Shown here in pieces: positions 12,135 to 35,100 of a DNA stretch of 64,000 nt. The notes beneath the pieces were generated by a model. The model made no database searches, was not told the DNA's origin, and saw only the letters and a program-made list of their open reading frames with translations. A program made the translations under genes and the position numbers. The stretch spans positions 68,606,723 through 68,670,722 of the forward strand of contig NC_069127.1 in the NCBI RefSeq assembly GCF_026914265.1, in the 5' to 3' direction. This DNA is from Mya arenaria (taxonomy: Eukaryota; Mollusca; Bivalvia; Myida; Myidae). Positions within the stretch are counted from its first letter, which is position 1. Each line of letters begins with the position of its first letter.

Positions 12135-12189
12135 ATGTCGGGTGAAAAAAATGCTTATCTGGCAATATTGGCACTAGGTTTGCCTTCAT

Positions 12190-12353
12190 CCATCTATCCC
12201 CGGGACATTAGATACACAAAGCATCTCCCACTATGGGGATTTAGACAAAAGTATTGGCTCCAGGGTGGGGAATTAGACACCCAAAAGGAAAACTTGTCTA
12301 ATTCCCCTGGGTCTGCCCCCCCCCCCCGGGGCAAAATATTGATAGGTGCATGA
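12190..12353 (-). repeat. Second copy of the GCACCTATCAATATTTTGCC repeat (inverted)
   Basis: A C run and GGGGCAAAATATTGATAGGT end the copy at about 12353, the reverse complement of the terminus at 5473. The interior again shows repeated short (A/T)TTAGACA(A/C) motifs, here TTAGACAAAAG and ATTAGACACCC. Confidence 0.55.
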
Positions 12354-12382
12354 CAGGGAGATAAACAGATATTCCAGCATTA

Positions 12383-12520
12383 GAACGCATATGTAATGAA
12401 TGCAATAAGTTAATAGATGAGTTTCACATTTTATTTGAATGCCGTTTGTGTAAAAACATACGATGTAAATATATCTTAAAAAACTTAAATAAGAGATCAA
12501 GAATGTTTAAAGCTGGTTCT
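12383..12520 (+). mobile_element. LINE ORF2 C-terminal zinc-knuckle fragment
   Basis: The plus-strand frame reads ERICNECNKLIDEFHILFEC followed by RLCKNI. This is the C-x2-C...H-x4-C arrangement found near the end of many non-LTR retrotransposon ORF2 proteins (typically CxxCxxxxxEDExHFLxxC). Nothing upstream of it in frame is recognisable, so it is a small fossil piece directly abutting the repeat at 12190-12353. Confidence 0.5.
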
Positions 12521-12574
12521 ATGTTAAAGTTTGAAAATCAATCCTAGGCCCGTTATTCATTCTTATATATTTCA

Positions 12575-13350
12575 AAAACATCCCACATCCGTTCCCATGT
12601 CAACCTCTTTGCTGATGACACTAGCATGTATGTTATTGTTAATGATTCCGTTGAATGTGTAGAATCTAAAACCTTGATCTCCACGCCGTCCATGACTGGT
12701 CCAAGGCAGGGATTGTCACCATTAACCGTGCTTTAACGGAAACACTAATCTTCCCGAGGAAAATAAAAAATAAGCCATCCTGAATTATTCTTCGTTAATA
12801 TCCAATTGCATCCTGTTAAAGAACACATATACCTAGGACTAACCCTTTCAGACGACTGCAAGTGGTAGTCACATTTGACATCATTAGTCAAAAAAGCTTG
12901 ACAACGGCTCTGTTGTCTTCGAACACTTTAATTCCTTCCAGACACATTCGTCCCTTGCTCAAGTACGGTGACGTGATCTAGGACAATGCGTCAAAGCTGA
13001 CATTGAGGCGGTACAAATTGAAGAATCATTACTTGTGCTTCAAAGTACTGTAATATAGCAAAACTTCACAATGAAGTCAACGTTGAACTTCTGAAAAACA
13101 GACGTCGGTAACGTTAACTTACTGTTTTGTAAAAAATAAAACATAATCTGACACAAACATACATCTTGGCTGACCGACCCAATCACAGGTGCACTTTCAA
13201 AAACAACACTCGCTTGCAAATCACAACTCTACCAAACATATTTACTTCCTTCTGCCATTCGTGAATGGAATCTACCATCTCCAACCGTCACTCCACAGCC
13301 GACAATGTCAGCTTTATTTCAGCTTTAAATCATGTTCCATGCCTTAAATC
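12575..13350 (+). mobile_element. Decayed LINE reverse transcriptase (CR1/jockey-like)
   Basis: The plus strand shows HVNLFADDTSMYVIVNDSVE, with the catalytic FADD motif of reverse transcriptase. Further on, in changed frames, come a YLGLTLS-type block (HIYLGLTLSDDCKW) and a thumb-like SAIREWNLPSPTV. Several frame changes and stops separate these blocks, so the copy is dead and old. Sequence before the FADD motif is missing. Confidence 0.7.
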
Positions 13351-14559
13351 TAGCCTGCTTTTCAATATTGGTCTAAGAAAAACAAACAAATCCTTTACGC
13401 CCGGCTTCGTCTTTCCAGTAGCTCACTTAAACAGCTCATTTTAAAAGTTCATCAGTTTATCGCGGCAACACGTCGTTTCTGCCAGTGACAAGGCAGACTT
13501 AAATATGCGGAGGTCACGAGTCCCCTAACTTTACATACCCCTATATTATCAACTACATAACTTGTCACATCTTTCTGTCTTTATACATTTTGAGTATTTG
13601 CATTCGTTACATTATATGTTTCCTTTATTCACAAATATCTGTTTATGTTCTTCTCACATCTTTTCATTGTTTGCTTCTTATATATTTTCTTAAACCATTA
13701 GGATTTTCTTTCAACACTTTTTGTACCATACTCATTTTTTCAACAGCAACTGTTACTATTGCATTTTCACCTCAGAGAGAGGAATTAACATAAGTTTGCC
13801 AAACTTGTTTTCTTATCCCTTATTCATTATTGTACTTGTTGTTCATATTCGAATTCATCTAAATAGATATGTTTAAACTAAAAACTTCAAATGCAAATAT
13901 ATTTCAAAACATGGATGTTTATTTATTAATGCAAGTAACGTGTTTGTATGAAGTGTCAAATCAGTGTATGCCGTACTCTTTGTTAAGTTGTTACATTTCA
14001 TAAAAGTTTGAGTTTTCTTTAAAAATAATACGCAGACTATTTATAGATAATTCAATAAAAAAATAATTTTAGAGATTGTATTTTTCAAATTTTTTTTTTT
14101 TACAACGACCATTTGAAAACATCACTTTTTATATTAAAAAATAACATATCTGCCTTCAATTTTAAAAGTCTAACATTCGACCGTCCATTGATATACAAGT
14201 AGCTGTAGTACGCTCAATTTAACTTCTTTTAAAACAGGAAGTACTTTCAGGGCTAGACCGCCAGAACGGAACCAATGTGAAGTTGCCTTTAACTACTAAA
14301 TGTATAAACATCTAAAATAATCTAATTTGTATGACAATAAATGTGTCTTTCCGCTGGTTTTCGATACTTTCGTTAATGCATATGTGGCCATGAGAACTGT
14401 CCCTAATCACCTGTCATTTCCCTTCATTTTGACTTTATCCCCCCATTACATCTAAACATTTACCATCACTATTCTCTCTTTCCACCATACTCTCTCCCCT
14501 CCCGATATTTTTTTCGCTTCCCATTACCTCGTTCTCGCCCATCCTCTCTCACCACTTCA
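13351..14559. other. Non-coding stretch, nothing recognised
   Basis: AT-rich sequence downstream of the LINE fossil. Its first 150 bp may be the element's 3' part. Confidence 0.4.
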
Positions 14560-15290
14560 CTTTAACTATCTCCTCTCACCTTACATCCTTTTCCAATCCT
14601 CTCTTTATATAATTCATCCCTACTCTCACCTTACATCCTTTTCCAATCCTCTCTTTATATAATTCATCTCTTCTCTCCCCTTACATCCTTTTCCAATCCT
14701 CTCTCTATATAATTCATCTCTTTTATTCCCTTACATCCTTTTCCAATCCTCTCTCTATATAATTCATCTCTTCTCTCCCCTTACATCCTTTTCCAATCCT
14801 CTCCCTATATAATTCATCTCTTCTCTCCCCTTACATCCTTTTCCAATCCTCTCTCTATATAATTCATCTCTTCTCTCCCCTTACATCCTTTTCCAATCCT
14901 CTCTCTATATAATTCATCTCTTCTCTCCCCTTACATCCTTTTCCAATCCTCTCTCTATATAATTCATCTCTTCTCTCCCCTTACATCATTTTCCAATCCT
15001 CTCTCTATATAATTCATCTCTTCCCTCCCCTTACATGCTTTTTCATTCCTTTCTCTCTATAATGTATGTCTTCTCTCCCCTTACATACGTTTCCCATGAT
15101 CTCTCTATATTATTCATGACTTCTCTCCCCCTACATCCTTTTCAACTCCTCTCTTTATATAGTTCATGTCTTCCCTTCCCTTACATCATTTGTTCTATGT
15201 CTGTCTCTGTATGATTCATCTCTTTTATCCCCTTTCATCTTTTCTCATCCTCTCTCTATATAATGCATGTCTTCTCTCCCCTATTCTGAA
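14560..15290. repeat. Minisatellite, 50-bp unit, about 14 copies
   Basis: The unit contains TTACATCCTTTTCCAATCCT, CTCTCTATATAATTCATCTC and TTCTCTCCCC. Starts recur exactly every 50 bp at 14681, 14731 and 14781 and onward. The central copies are nearly identical and the outer copies diverge. The strand shown is pyrimidine-rich (CT-rich). Confidence 0.92.
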
Positions 15291-16674
15291 CCAGCCTCCT
15301 CCCAACCCACTCCTCATCACCCATTTTACCCATAAACATAAACAGAAAAGTTATTTGGTCCAATCAATGAAATAATACTTTCGGTGTTCACAAGGTAAAT
15401 TTTGGCGATATTTTTTATAAAAGCAAATAAACTAAAGCTGCGGTAAATTTCTGCGAACAATATTGACTTTATTGTTCAATCAACACATAATTATTTTAAA
15501 CTGACACAAACATATAGCTTCATCTAAAGTGTTACGTGAATTTTCAGTGCAAAACATTATCAAGTTTGAAGGATTTTATTCTGCAATTAAAGTTACCCCC
15601 ACTTCAAGCTCTTTTGGCGTTTCTTCAAACACCTTTTTTAATGTATATTTTGCGCATGCATAGCTACGTGCCTGCCATCAGTTGTTTGTAGTCGGGTGCT
15701 ATTGTGAAAACAATTGTTATATGTATAAGATCCCTACTGTGGTATGTTTGACATTGCAGCAGAATTAGGATTTTCAGGTTACTAAATACTGATTTCTTTA
15801 CACTTAATGGTCTCAAGTATTACAAAACTATTGTCAATTGGGTACTTAATAGAGCACCATAGAGCCCCTTTATTGTGTGTTTGGCACAAAATGTTATTTG
15901 GACACACAGTCTGTCTGTGGTGCCTGAATGGCATTGGGTTGATGGTAACCATAATGAGGTTGAATGAGCTTGACTTTAGTAGAGCCCGTGTTGGTTTGTT
16001 TGATAATGAGTCGGCTCGACTGTAACCACAATTAGGATACAGAGGGCTGCTGGAGACTTACTGTGTCTACAAGAAACAATTTGAAATTACGCCCTTATGG
16101 GGTTTGAGGAATTCAGTGGACTTAAAGAAACACGTTTTGGCTTTCTAAATACTGTTCGACTTCGGGAAAAATGTTAATTGGATTGTTTGGTTCTAGAATT
16201 TTAATACATTAGGTTGGAAAAACACAATATTGACTTAAAAAATTATACTTCTGGCTGAATGGGCTTACATGAAACTCAAAAAAATATGCAGCTTGTTTAC
16301 CTCTGGATGCGCTAAAGTAGAGACATTGTATGGTTGGCTGGACTTTTTTATATGACAAAAGAGATGAGATATAATTAAAACTGTTTTGCGATTTTTTTTA
16401 ATGTTATGACTTTTTTTTAAATAAAACGAAGATATTTATAAATAATTGCGTTGTTGATATTGGTCATATTTGCATTGTGATATTCAAATAAATTTGACCT
16501 TGATTTTAAAATGCTTAGTTGTGTGTGTCAGTATGAATTGCAATTATGAGACAGATATATTATCTATTCATTACGATATGAGTCGTTTCAATACAACTTG
16601 TGCAAATTTGCACCTGGGGAAGTTTTGGAAGTTTTGTTATTCACGGAAGATATCAATATCTGTATGTAATACAA
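15291..16674. other. Non-coding stretch, nothing recognised
   Basis: AT-rich sequence with only short chance frames. Confidence 0.45.
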
Positions 16675-18045
16675 CTCTGGGATGGTAAGACAGAAAAAAT
16701 AAAAATAAATATTTTGTATCAAAACTATGAAAAGGGTGGACTTAAACTTACAAATATTGCAGCTTTCATTGACTCTTTAAAAGCTGTTTGGGTTAAAAGA
16801 TACCTGGATGACACTAATAAAAGTCAATGGAAATTATTTTTTCACAAAAAAATGAAAATGTATGGAAATAATCTTATATTTGAAACTGAAATGGATAAGT
16901 GTTTTATTAATAAAGTGTCAGAAAACGGCACATTTTTAAATGATGTTCTCCAATCATGGAACAAAATAGAACAAATACACGACTCTAATAAAATCAAAAT
17001 TGCCAAAACAGTGATCTGGAATAACAAAAATGTTCGTAATATAGGAAACACTATATTCTATAAAAAATTGTATGAAAAAGGCATAAAGTACTTTGAGCAC
17101 ATTTTTGATTATAGAACGAATAGATTTTACAATTTTAATCAAATTGAATATTTATACGGCATACAAAGCTCCGATTTCATAAGATACCAAACCCTCATTA
17201 AATCAATCCCGATGGAAACGAAAATACAGCTTACTAAAGATGGAATTAGCCACACTAACAACACATCATTCAAAGAAAAAGTTGTACAATCAAAGCAATC
17301 AAACAATTTTCTTTACTTAATATTACTTCAAACAACATTAACACCAACTTCAGAACTAAAATGGACAGAAACTTTAGCAAGCGAAAATGAACATATTGAA
17401 TGGAAACATATATATAGTAATATATACAAATCAACAATAGACACCACCTTACGTAGTTTTTATTACAAGTTCCTTTTGAGAATAATACCAATAAATACAT
17501 TACTTTTTAAGTACAAACTTGTCGATTGTACATTATGCTCATTTTGCCATTCAGGTGTCGAATCCATAGAACATCTATATTGGGAGTGCTATGAAACACA
17601 ACAGTTGTGGAACAAATTAAATAATTTTATTGCCTCAACAACAATTAACATCATAATCAATAAACGTGAGGCTTTATTGGGAATAGTATGTAAAAACAAA
17701 TATAGTAATGTTTACAACTTCCTTATTGTTTTAATGAAATTTTATATAAACTCAACCAAGTGCAATAATAGACATCTATCCTTTAATGCATATATGATGT
17801 ATCTTAAATTAAGGATTAAAATAGAAGGGCAAATTGCTTTAAAAAACGATAAGTACGAAGCCCACAATAAAAAGTAGGAAATACTGAAACTAACATAATC
17901 AGTAAAAGACACAAATAGCCATAACGATTCATTTTTTTATTTTTTATATTTTCGTAATGTATGTTTTTGTTGAATTATTTAACAAATATTAATTCTCTAT
18001 TGTAGTTTTTACTTGTATGCATATCTAAGTGTAGGGGACATCACT
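16675..18045 (+). mobile_element. 5'-truncated LINE of the L1/Tx1 type: ORF2 C-terminal part and 3' UTR
   Basis: A 400-codon plus-strand frame ending with TAG at 17875-17877 carries the post-RT signature of L1/Tx1 ORF2. In order it shows WDGKTEKIKINILYQNY, then GGLKLTNIAAFIDSLKAVWV and KRYLDD, and near the end a knuckle CTLCSFCHSGVESIEHLYWEC and LWNKL. The reverse transcriptase and endonuclease are absent, so the copy is 5'-truncated. About 170 bp of AT-rich 3' sequence follows, then a GT array that may mark or have grown from the 3' junction. The frame is uninterrupted over roughly 1.2 kb, so the insertion is fairly young compared with the other LINE pieces here. Confidence 0.85.
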
Positions 18046-18140
18046 GTCGTGTGTGTGTGTGTGCGTGTGCGTGTGCGCGTGCGCGTGCGCGTGTGTGTGT
18101 GTGTGCGTGTGTGTATGTGTGTGCGTGTGTGTGTGTGTGA
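18046..18140. repeat. (GT)n microsatellite with CG interruptions
   Basis: About 47 dinucleotides of GT interrupted by GC and AT steps, immediately after the LINE 3' region. Confidence 0.95.
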
Positions 18141-19776
18141 GCTTAACCATACTGATAAAAAATGCAAAGAAGGTTATATTATATATAGATGAAGATAATG
18201 TGTTATTACTAGTCTATATGAAAATAAATGAGAAAAAAAATGTAATACAACTCCTTTTCACTAAGCGATATTATGTTGCAGTATTTAAGAAAAAACAATG
18301 CAATCCTGTCAGAAAACATTTTGACTGCACGTATTCACGTTTTTTTTTTCATTCTAAAAAGCATAAGAATCAAGAATGTGTTTAAAGCTGATAACATCCA
18401 AAGTAGTAGCTGAACTAGGAGTGTTATAGCTTTTATAGTTTAATGTATTTGGAAATTTAGCATTCCATTTTGATAGCATATGAGTCTCAAAGAAAGTCCA
18501 TGTGTACTTAAAAAGAAGAAAAGGATATTGAAAAAACGGGGGGATTTTTCATACTCTGACCTTGAAATGACCATTACATGAAACTTGGTCAGTGTTTTAA
18601 GTACAATTTTAGAGAAGTTATATCAATGTGAATATCCATCCTTATCTAAGCAAGGAGATTTGCCACATTTATCAGTTTTACTGAATTGATTTTTATCGGC
18701 CTTTTTGGAAGCCATCTCAGATTTCTCAGGCCACACCATGCGTTGGAAATTGAAGCTACCACTTCCATGTACTACAGACTTTGCTGCGATCAGTTTGATA
18801 AATGACAAAAAAATATACAAACAATAATGAACTTTAAGAAGTTGACATGTTTTGGGTCCATTACAGGCGCGTAGCTATGGCCAATTTGGGATTACGCAGA
18901 TCGAAATTAGGTCATTTCCGGACAACATATGTTAACCCCTTTACCCCCTACGGTTTTCATTTCAAATTCGGGGGTGTTGGTATGAAAAAAAACTTCAACA
19001 TGTCTAAGTTTCATTACTCAACTGCGTATTTGCGTACAGTCAGCAACGCGCCTGCATTATATTAGCAAACAGATCTTCTTTAGGAAAATGGCAGCAAAAA
19101 GGCTTATTATATAGATAAAATATTTGAATTTTATAACGTTTTTTGCAGGAGTTTTAGAAAAAGTTAATTCAGTTTAAATAATGTATTTTCTGAGTTTATA
19201 TATAAAGATAAATTTTCTTGTTTCAGTGTAAGATCGTTATATTTACCAAGTGAACACAAATGTTTTAAGCTGCTTTACGAGTGGCGTAGCCACAAGTTAA
19301 ATATTCTCTCATGGTGTTAACGAGGTGAATTTTTTTGCGATCTTAAACTAAAAGCACATTTTTTTTCTTTTTATGATATGCCTAAAAAGTATATAATATG
19401 GCATTTAATTGGTAAATTCAGAAACGACGGTTATTAAGGGTAAAAGTTAAGATGGAGTTGGGGATAAAATTGAATTTCATTTATTGTTTCAGTAAGTAAA
19501 ATCGATTTTTTTATCCTAAATTCTATAAAGCAAATTATTGCACGTGTGATGCGTACAACTACCGACACATAAAACTCCCAACACATACAACTCACAACAC
19601 ATACAGCTCTCGACATATAGAGCGTCCGACGCATTATTACCCCCGGTCCATACAATTCCCGGGTATCAGAAGGCATGATGGATTTGCATAAATTTCCTCT
19701 GTATAAAACCATTATTGAATTAAGGACATTAATTTTACATTCCACCACGACCACCACTACCGTTATTACAATTACC
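18141..19776. other. Non-coding stretch with no supported gene
   Basis: AT-rich sequence. ACACATACAACTC-like motifs repeat loosely at 19560-19610. No gene is supported. Confidence 0.45.
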
Positions 19777-20685
<909 letters not shown>

Positions 20686-21252
20686 AATCATACTTTTTTA
20701 TCTTTGCCCGTTAGAAGATGAGAATTTCAAATTTTTAAAGTATTAGGATCTACTTATCTAGGGTGGGAGAAAACAACAACATAAGGGGGGTACCGAGGAG
20801 TTCTATGCTTCGGGATGCAGCTATGGACCGCACCGGGGAGATCTAAGCAATACACATAGAGTTCTATGATTAGAGTTCTATGTCTTAGGAGTGTCTTATG
20901 CTCACATGAGAGGCATGCAGTGTTGCAATGCATCCACGGAATAAGTTTTAAGATGTACAAACCAAAATAAATTTTCTATAAAAAAACGAACTAGGCAAAC
21001 AAAAACATGATTATGAAATAAGATTCATTGACGGTAATACATGGATAATTGGTTTGAACATACATGTGATAGGTTTGTTTCAACAACATTCCAAATACTA
21101 ATAATTATAGTATTCTTCTCAAACATATGGGCCTTAATCGAATCTATATAAAAAAAAAACATGACGCCATTGTACGCTGATATCAGTTTTTGTATCATCG
21201 CCTAACTAAAAGTCACAAGTCTCTGCTTAAGGCTATGTCATGGAAGCTTTAT
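20686..21252. other. Gene A 3' flank; decayed CCCACC-type repeat end at about 20690-20775
   Basis: The sequence GATGAGAATTTC...ATCTACTTATCT followed by GGTGGGAGAAAA resembles one end of the elements at 42391-42953 and 45737-46343. The rest shows no gene. No clear AATAAA on the minus strand lies close to the gene A stop. Confidence 0.4.
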
Positions 21253-25789
<4,537 letters not shown>

Positions 25790-25825
25790 AACTCCTTTTT
25801 AAACGGTTACTGCTTTACAGGTGAA

Positions 25826-25833
25826 GATATAAA
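25826..25833 (-). promoter_or_regulatory. Possible TATA box of gene A
   Basis: TTTATATC on the minus strand lies 37 bp upstream of the gene A start codon. This would leave a very short 5' UTR of about 10-15 nt if used. The alternative is an upstream noncoding leader exon, as inferred for genes C and D. Confidence 0.3.
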
Positions 25834-26967
25834 TGGTTTCAATACGGAAGTAAATGTGTAAAGTATCAGCAAATCATATTCTTGTTTTAAACAATTTCAA
25901 TATCACCCTGTCCAATCGTTTCAGGGTAAGATGGTAACTAACCGCTGGGTAACCATGTTGGTTTATGCTCAAACTATGAACTTCGACCTTCTAAAGTAAA
26001 TAATCTGCACCTATCGCGTGGATTAAAAGTGTACCAGAATCTGGTTTCCTTACCCATTTAATATTGCTGTCACAGGATACCAATATTTACTGGTTCCCTT
26101 TTAATGTTATTCGTTTAGTTGCGTTCGTCTAGATGCATTCGTCTATATGCTATATACTGCTATGTTTGATTGATGCATAATTAAGTAAGCTTTTAATGGT
26201 CTTATTACATTATATAAATATTATTGGTAATAATATTAGAAGTTTAATTGTACACTTGTATTTTAATTAGTACACAATAGTCAATTAAAAGTAAAAACTT
26301 GACATCTGTCATTTATCGTATAGACGTAGAGACTAAGCAATAAAATGAAGGAAACTAAAAGTTGTACACATAGACACATGCGGTAGTCCATTACAAACAC
26401 GAACGAAGCAATTGCATGAAGGCACTTACGACTTAAACGAATGCACTAGCAATTTTAGAAGAGGAATGTCATAAAGCAGCATGCATTAACTGGCGGATAA
26501 TCCCTTCCATAGATCCTGGGCCAGTATTCATATAACACCTTAAGTCATGTCTCAATATAATTTCCTAAATCATTGTAAGTATTTCAGATATTATCAAATC
26601 ATTATAATACATGTATAAGACAATACCCGGGCCCCGATTCAATATAGATCGTAGGACTTTACGAATGTAAATGGCCATGTGTACCCTCGTTTTGGCGTAC
26701 ACTGTGTTTCAATAAAAAATGTATATATTCTGCCCGTAACTTAACAGGTTTAGCTGAGCGTATGGTTTACGAATATGATATCTTATTGAAACGGTGCGCC
26801 GGTGTACAGTGGTGTGTATTGTGAATGCCGGGTGACTCTTTATTAATTTGATATCATTTGAAAGTTTTGTGAGAAAAAATATAAAAACATACTGGAAACA
26901 TATGTTTGGCTTGAAAGATTGAAAACACGACTACTTTACGACAAATTTCAGCTGAAATAAAAAGTAA
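25834..26967. other. A-B intergenic region: non-coding, possible old MITE ends
   Basis: Two stretches beginning GGGCCAGTATTCATATAACA (26518) and GGGCCCCGATTCAATATAGA (26630) resemble the left end of the Harbinger remnant at 24087, so they may be termini of related short elements. No gene is seen. Confidence 0.4.
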
Positions 26968-27646
26968 AAAATCAAACAGCAATTACTGTATCTATAATTC
27001 AAATAGTAATTATTGTATCTAAAATACAAACAGATATTACTGTATCTAAAATACAAACAGCAATGACTGAATCTATAATACAGACAGCAATAACTGTATC
27101 TAAAATACAAACAGCAGTATCTGTATATATAATACAAATAGATATAACTGTATCTATAATATGAATAGCAAAAGCTTTATATATATACTACATTCAGCAA
27201 TAAAGGTACCCTTAATACAAACAGCAATAGCTGTATCTATAATACAAACAACAATAGCTGTATCTATAATACAAACAGCAATAACTGTATCTGTCATACA
27301 ATCAGCAATAGCTGTATTTATGATACAAACAGCAATACTGTATCTATAATACAAACAGCAATAACTGTATCTGTAATACAATCAGCAAAAGCTGTATCTA
27401 TACTTCAAACAGCAAAAAAGGTATATATTATACAAGCAACAATAACTGTATCTATAATACAAACAGCGATAGCTGTATCTATAATACAAACAGCAAAAGC
27501 TGTATCTATAATACAAACAACAATAACTGTACCTATAATACAAACAGCAATTGCTGTATCTATCATACAAACAGCAATAACTGTATCTATAATACAAACA
27601 ACAATAGCTGTACCTATAATACAAACAGCAATAGCTGTATCTATAA
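26968..27646. repeat. Minisatellite, 27-bp unit, about 25 copies
   Basis: The unit is ACTGTATCTATAATACAAAC plus AGCAATA with scattered substitutions. Because 27 is a multiple of three, both strands show long repetitive frames (YRYSYCCLY on the minus strand). These are by-products of the repeat. Confidence 0.95.
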
Positions 27647-28246
27647 TGTTGTTTCGGTCATGTATTTCACACAGTAGTAAAGAGCAAGCAATGCTCTTTC
27701 ATATGGCATCAAAATAAAGCATTGTCGCCAATCGCACGATATAATGAAAAGCTTAATGGTACATTGACTTCCCTGACTTAAAGTTAGGAAATGACTTAAG
27801 ACGTTTTGTGAATATTTGCCCTGATTTTGATCAAGTCAAGTGTTTGTTGAAAACTTAAAACAACAGGGGCTCGCCTTGTATTCAGTTTTATTTAGCGGTA
27901 CAAACGGAATAAAGCGGCAAAATACATACGGACACACACACAAATAAAAACACACAAAACAACAAACACATATTGTCAGTTATATCAAATTACGGAACAT
28001 GTACAAAACGTTTATTTTCAAATATTATATTGATCCGGATAAAAGCAAAAATATAAGTAATATCAATTCTCAGTGGTAGATTTTTTTCATTTATCATCTA
28101 ATGCAAAATACAAAATGAAATTAAATTTAACTTAAAACACAATCAAAATTAATATCACTTATACATTAAGTTAAGTAGCTGTTATTTTATACAACAGCAG
28201 TGGCATTGTACTTGACATGAGAAAGCAACGCTTGAAGGGCAATGGT
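27647..28246. other. Non-coding stretch downstream of gene B
   Basis: AT-rich sequence with no gene seen. Confidence 0.45.
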
Positions 28247-28252
28247 TTTATT
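28247..28252 (-). promoter_or_regulatory. Candidate polyadenylation signal of gene B
   Basis: AATAAA on the minus strand, 86 bp past the gene B stop codon, at a normal distance for a short 3' UTR. Confidence 0.4.
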
Positions 28253-28337
28253 TTGGTTATTTTCTGTAAATCATTCCTGCAGTCTGACGTCGGAGCCGTA
28301 CCGGGGATGGCCGAGGTGTTTCACTTCTAACTAGAGT

Positions 28338-32171
<3,834 letters not shown>

Positions 32172-35100
32172 TCTGTATCTGCGATTATTTTATTATAGTG
32201 TTCTTATGAATAATTAATCTTTATTTCAAAGACCGCGTGCTGGCTTCGCAGCTTTTTGTGCACTGTTTATTTCGTCCTCAATAACGGGTACTATGGTGGT
32301 TAAGTGTTTGGGTATTGTGATTTTAAATAATGAGAAACTAGGAAGAAAATTATTAGGTACGTGAGAGACAATGGTAAACAATTGATAAGTAGTTATATAC
32401 TAAGTAGGCATGGTGCTCATATGACATGCAGACAATGGGGGACTTAAGAATGATGTTTAATTTGAAATATATAACGAGCTACGGTCAATGTCATTCAGTT
32501 AGAAAATAAAGATTATTTATGGGCGAAGAAAACACATCAATCCCAGTGGCGTAGCTGCCGTAACGCACAATACACCCGTGCGTACAATTCGTCGCACAAG
32601 TCAGAAAATATTTGGGGTCAAAAATGCAATAAAAACAAAAGGGTGGGGGGTGAAGCGTTCGCGGACCGCCTTTTTTGAATACGTGAGACAATAAAATCAT
32701 TCAGTAAGGGCCTCATTTTCCGTTTAGTTGAAGGAACGCCTTTTTTATGAATCATCGATAAATACTGAATATAGTCGAACGATGTTTACAAAGCGGCAAG
32801 TTTCAAAATGTCAAACGCTAACCTTGAACCTCCTCATCTTGACAAGTTCAAAGATAATCTTAAACAGTTGACAATGCTGATAAACTAAACTTCTTAGCAG
32901 CAAAATGGAAACATTTCAATGAGTTTTCCTTCCCAATGAGGTACATTTTATATAGGTTATTTGTGAAACATAATTAATTAAATGTGTAGTGCCACGTATG
33001 ATTTGATATTAGAGGACGATAAAGTACACATTTAAGATAGAGGTGTCTGTTTTAACTGTTGTTATTCATGATATATTTTGATTTTAAAAATGTGCTGAAA
33101 GCAATTTATTTCATATATCAGATAAACAAATATTCTCTACAGATATTGACAAGAGTCCCATTTCTCAAAATTGTCGAATATACTGCGGGTAAAAAATATG
33201 CTTAATGAATGTTCACGGCTCAGTAAATGGCTCACTGCAGCTTGTGTTTATACTTATGAATACCACAGAAATTGACCTTGACTCTTTCTCGAGTATACCT
33301 TCTGTAACATTACATTACAATGTGAATGATCTTTTTTTAAATACCCCCCCCCCCCCCCACACACACACACCCAAAGTTAAATTTGTCGTCACTTGTCCGG
33401 TCTAGGACTGCTTAACGTTCACAGTGAACGGGAAATCGAAACGCAACGGGTAATAGAGATCTTCGTCAAGAAGAAGGAATGACGTATTGCAGTAATCGTT
33501 GACAATTTCCTTCAGTGCATACTTTGAACGACCTTTTGCTATGCAATAGAAGTTTGTTTCGTTTTGAAAATGTTAAATGGGTTAGGAAAACCTTTTAACA
33601 AACGTTCATTTGCATTTTCGTTATTTAAGATAATTACCATTTTTGAATTTCCTACGAAGCTGTTTCAAACATAGCATTTTTGAATTGAATATTCGTTGAT
33701 TAATTGCTGATGATCCTGCACTAAGAAATTTATTTTGCTATACAGTATCATTCTGACCTATGACAAAACCGAGAGGTCCGGGTTGGGGGCAGAGCCCGAC
33801 CCCCTATAAGGACAATCTGCCCATTGCAACAGCAATTGTGCGTATACTTCGAAACGGTCTAGCTACGCCCTTGAATCCTATAAAGTGCAGTTTTGAAATA
33901 CGCTGGAAATGTATTCGTATTTTAAATGACAGTGTATGTATACCACGACTTAAATTGCGTCATAAATGCTACGTCGGAGGGCAATATTTCCTTTGAATGA
34001 AGACAATAATAACTTAACTATTTGTCGCCATTTCAAAAGAGCCATTATTTTGGAAACGGGTCGTCGAAGTGTTGGGTAAACTCGGGTAATAAAACGAAGG
34101 CGGGGCCCTTTGAGCGACATAAACTGCCCTTTGTTTAATTTCAAATGGTATAGAAAAAGAAAATTGAGATATGTTTAAACTCTTCATTTTAAGGAAAATA
34201 TTGCCTTCCGACGAAGCATATACAGTGTGTGTATAGCACGTGATAAATTTCGTCGGAAAGCAACATTTTGCTTCGAATGATGACTCAATACAAAGATCTT
34301 TTTTTTTTCCTCCTCCGCCCCCCCCCCCCCCCCCCCCCCCCTCCAAGACTTTGTCACTACTTCAATAATTCTTAACAGCCCTGCTGTTGATAGGTTTAAT
34401 GAGATATGTTGGATTCTTTTGGTGGATTTTAATGGCTCGATAGGCATTTTTGAGATTCCATGCTTACGAGTTAATTTCATAGACTTTGGCTACTGTACTA
34501 AGAAAAAAGAAATTAATAGAGTCTCAACTAAGAAAAAGCAGAACTTGTACTTGTCAAATATTAATTGGGTCAAACTAAGAAGGTTTGGAATACAAAAAAA
34601 TTGGTAATTTTGGAAACAATGGTGAAAGGCTCATTGTTGTGGGATTCTACTTTCAAAATTCCATACAAAGCGTATTCCTTCTCCATTCGGCATTCTAGAA
34701 TACATACATTCATTCTGTTATAAACACTACGCAGTAGTTTTGCTATCAATGTATAAAAGCGGTTGAAAGGAATTGCTAATTTTACAATATTTGTCCGTAG
34801 AAAAAATGTTTCCTTTCTGGATTCTAGCTTGTGTTCACTATTTATATAAAGGTACAAAACCTATGGCACAAGAAAGGACCTAGCCTTTGATCAATGTGAC
34901 TAGGGAACAAAACAGAATAAGATTTTAGCTGGAGGGTAATGGAAGGACGCTGCGCCCTGTCCTTCTTCAGTAGCACCCTTCTGCTCTCCTTGAGACCAAA
35001 ATGTGCAACCTTCTGCCTACATAAAATTAAAGGCTTAAGACTGTCAAATAGTTATGGGTTTTTTTTGTTTAAAACGTATTATAAACTTATCAATACACTC

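Noticed and set aside
26931-27624. Tyr/Cys-rich minus-strand frames
   Set aside because: Explained by the 27-bp minisatellite.
26968-27646. CRISPR-like spaced repeats
   Set aside because: Units are directly tandem with no unique spacers, and the genome is clearly eukaryotic.
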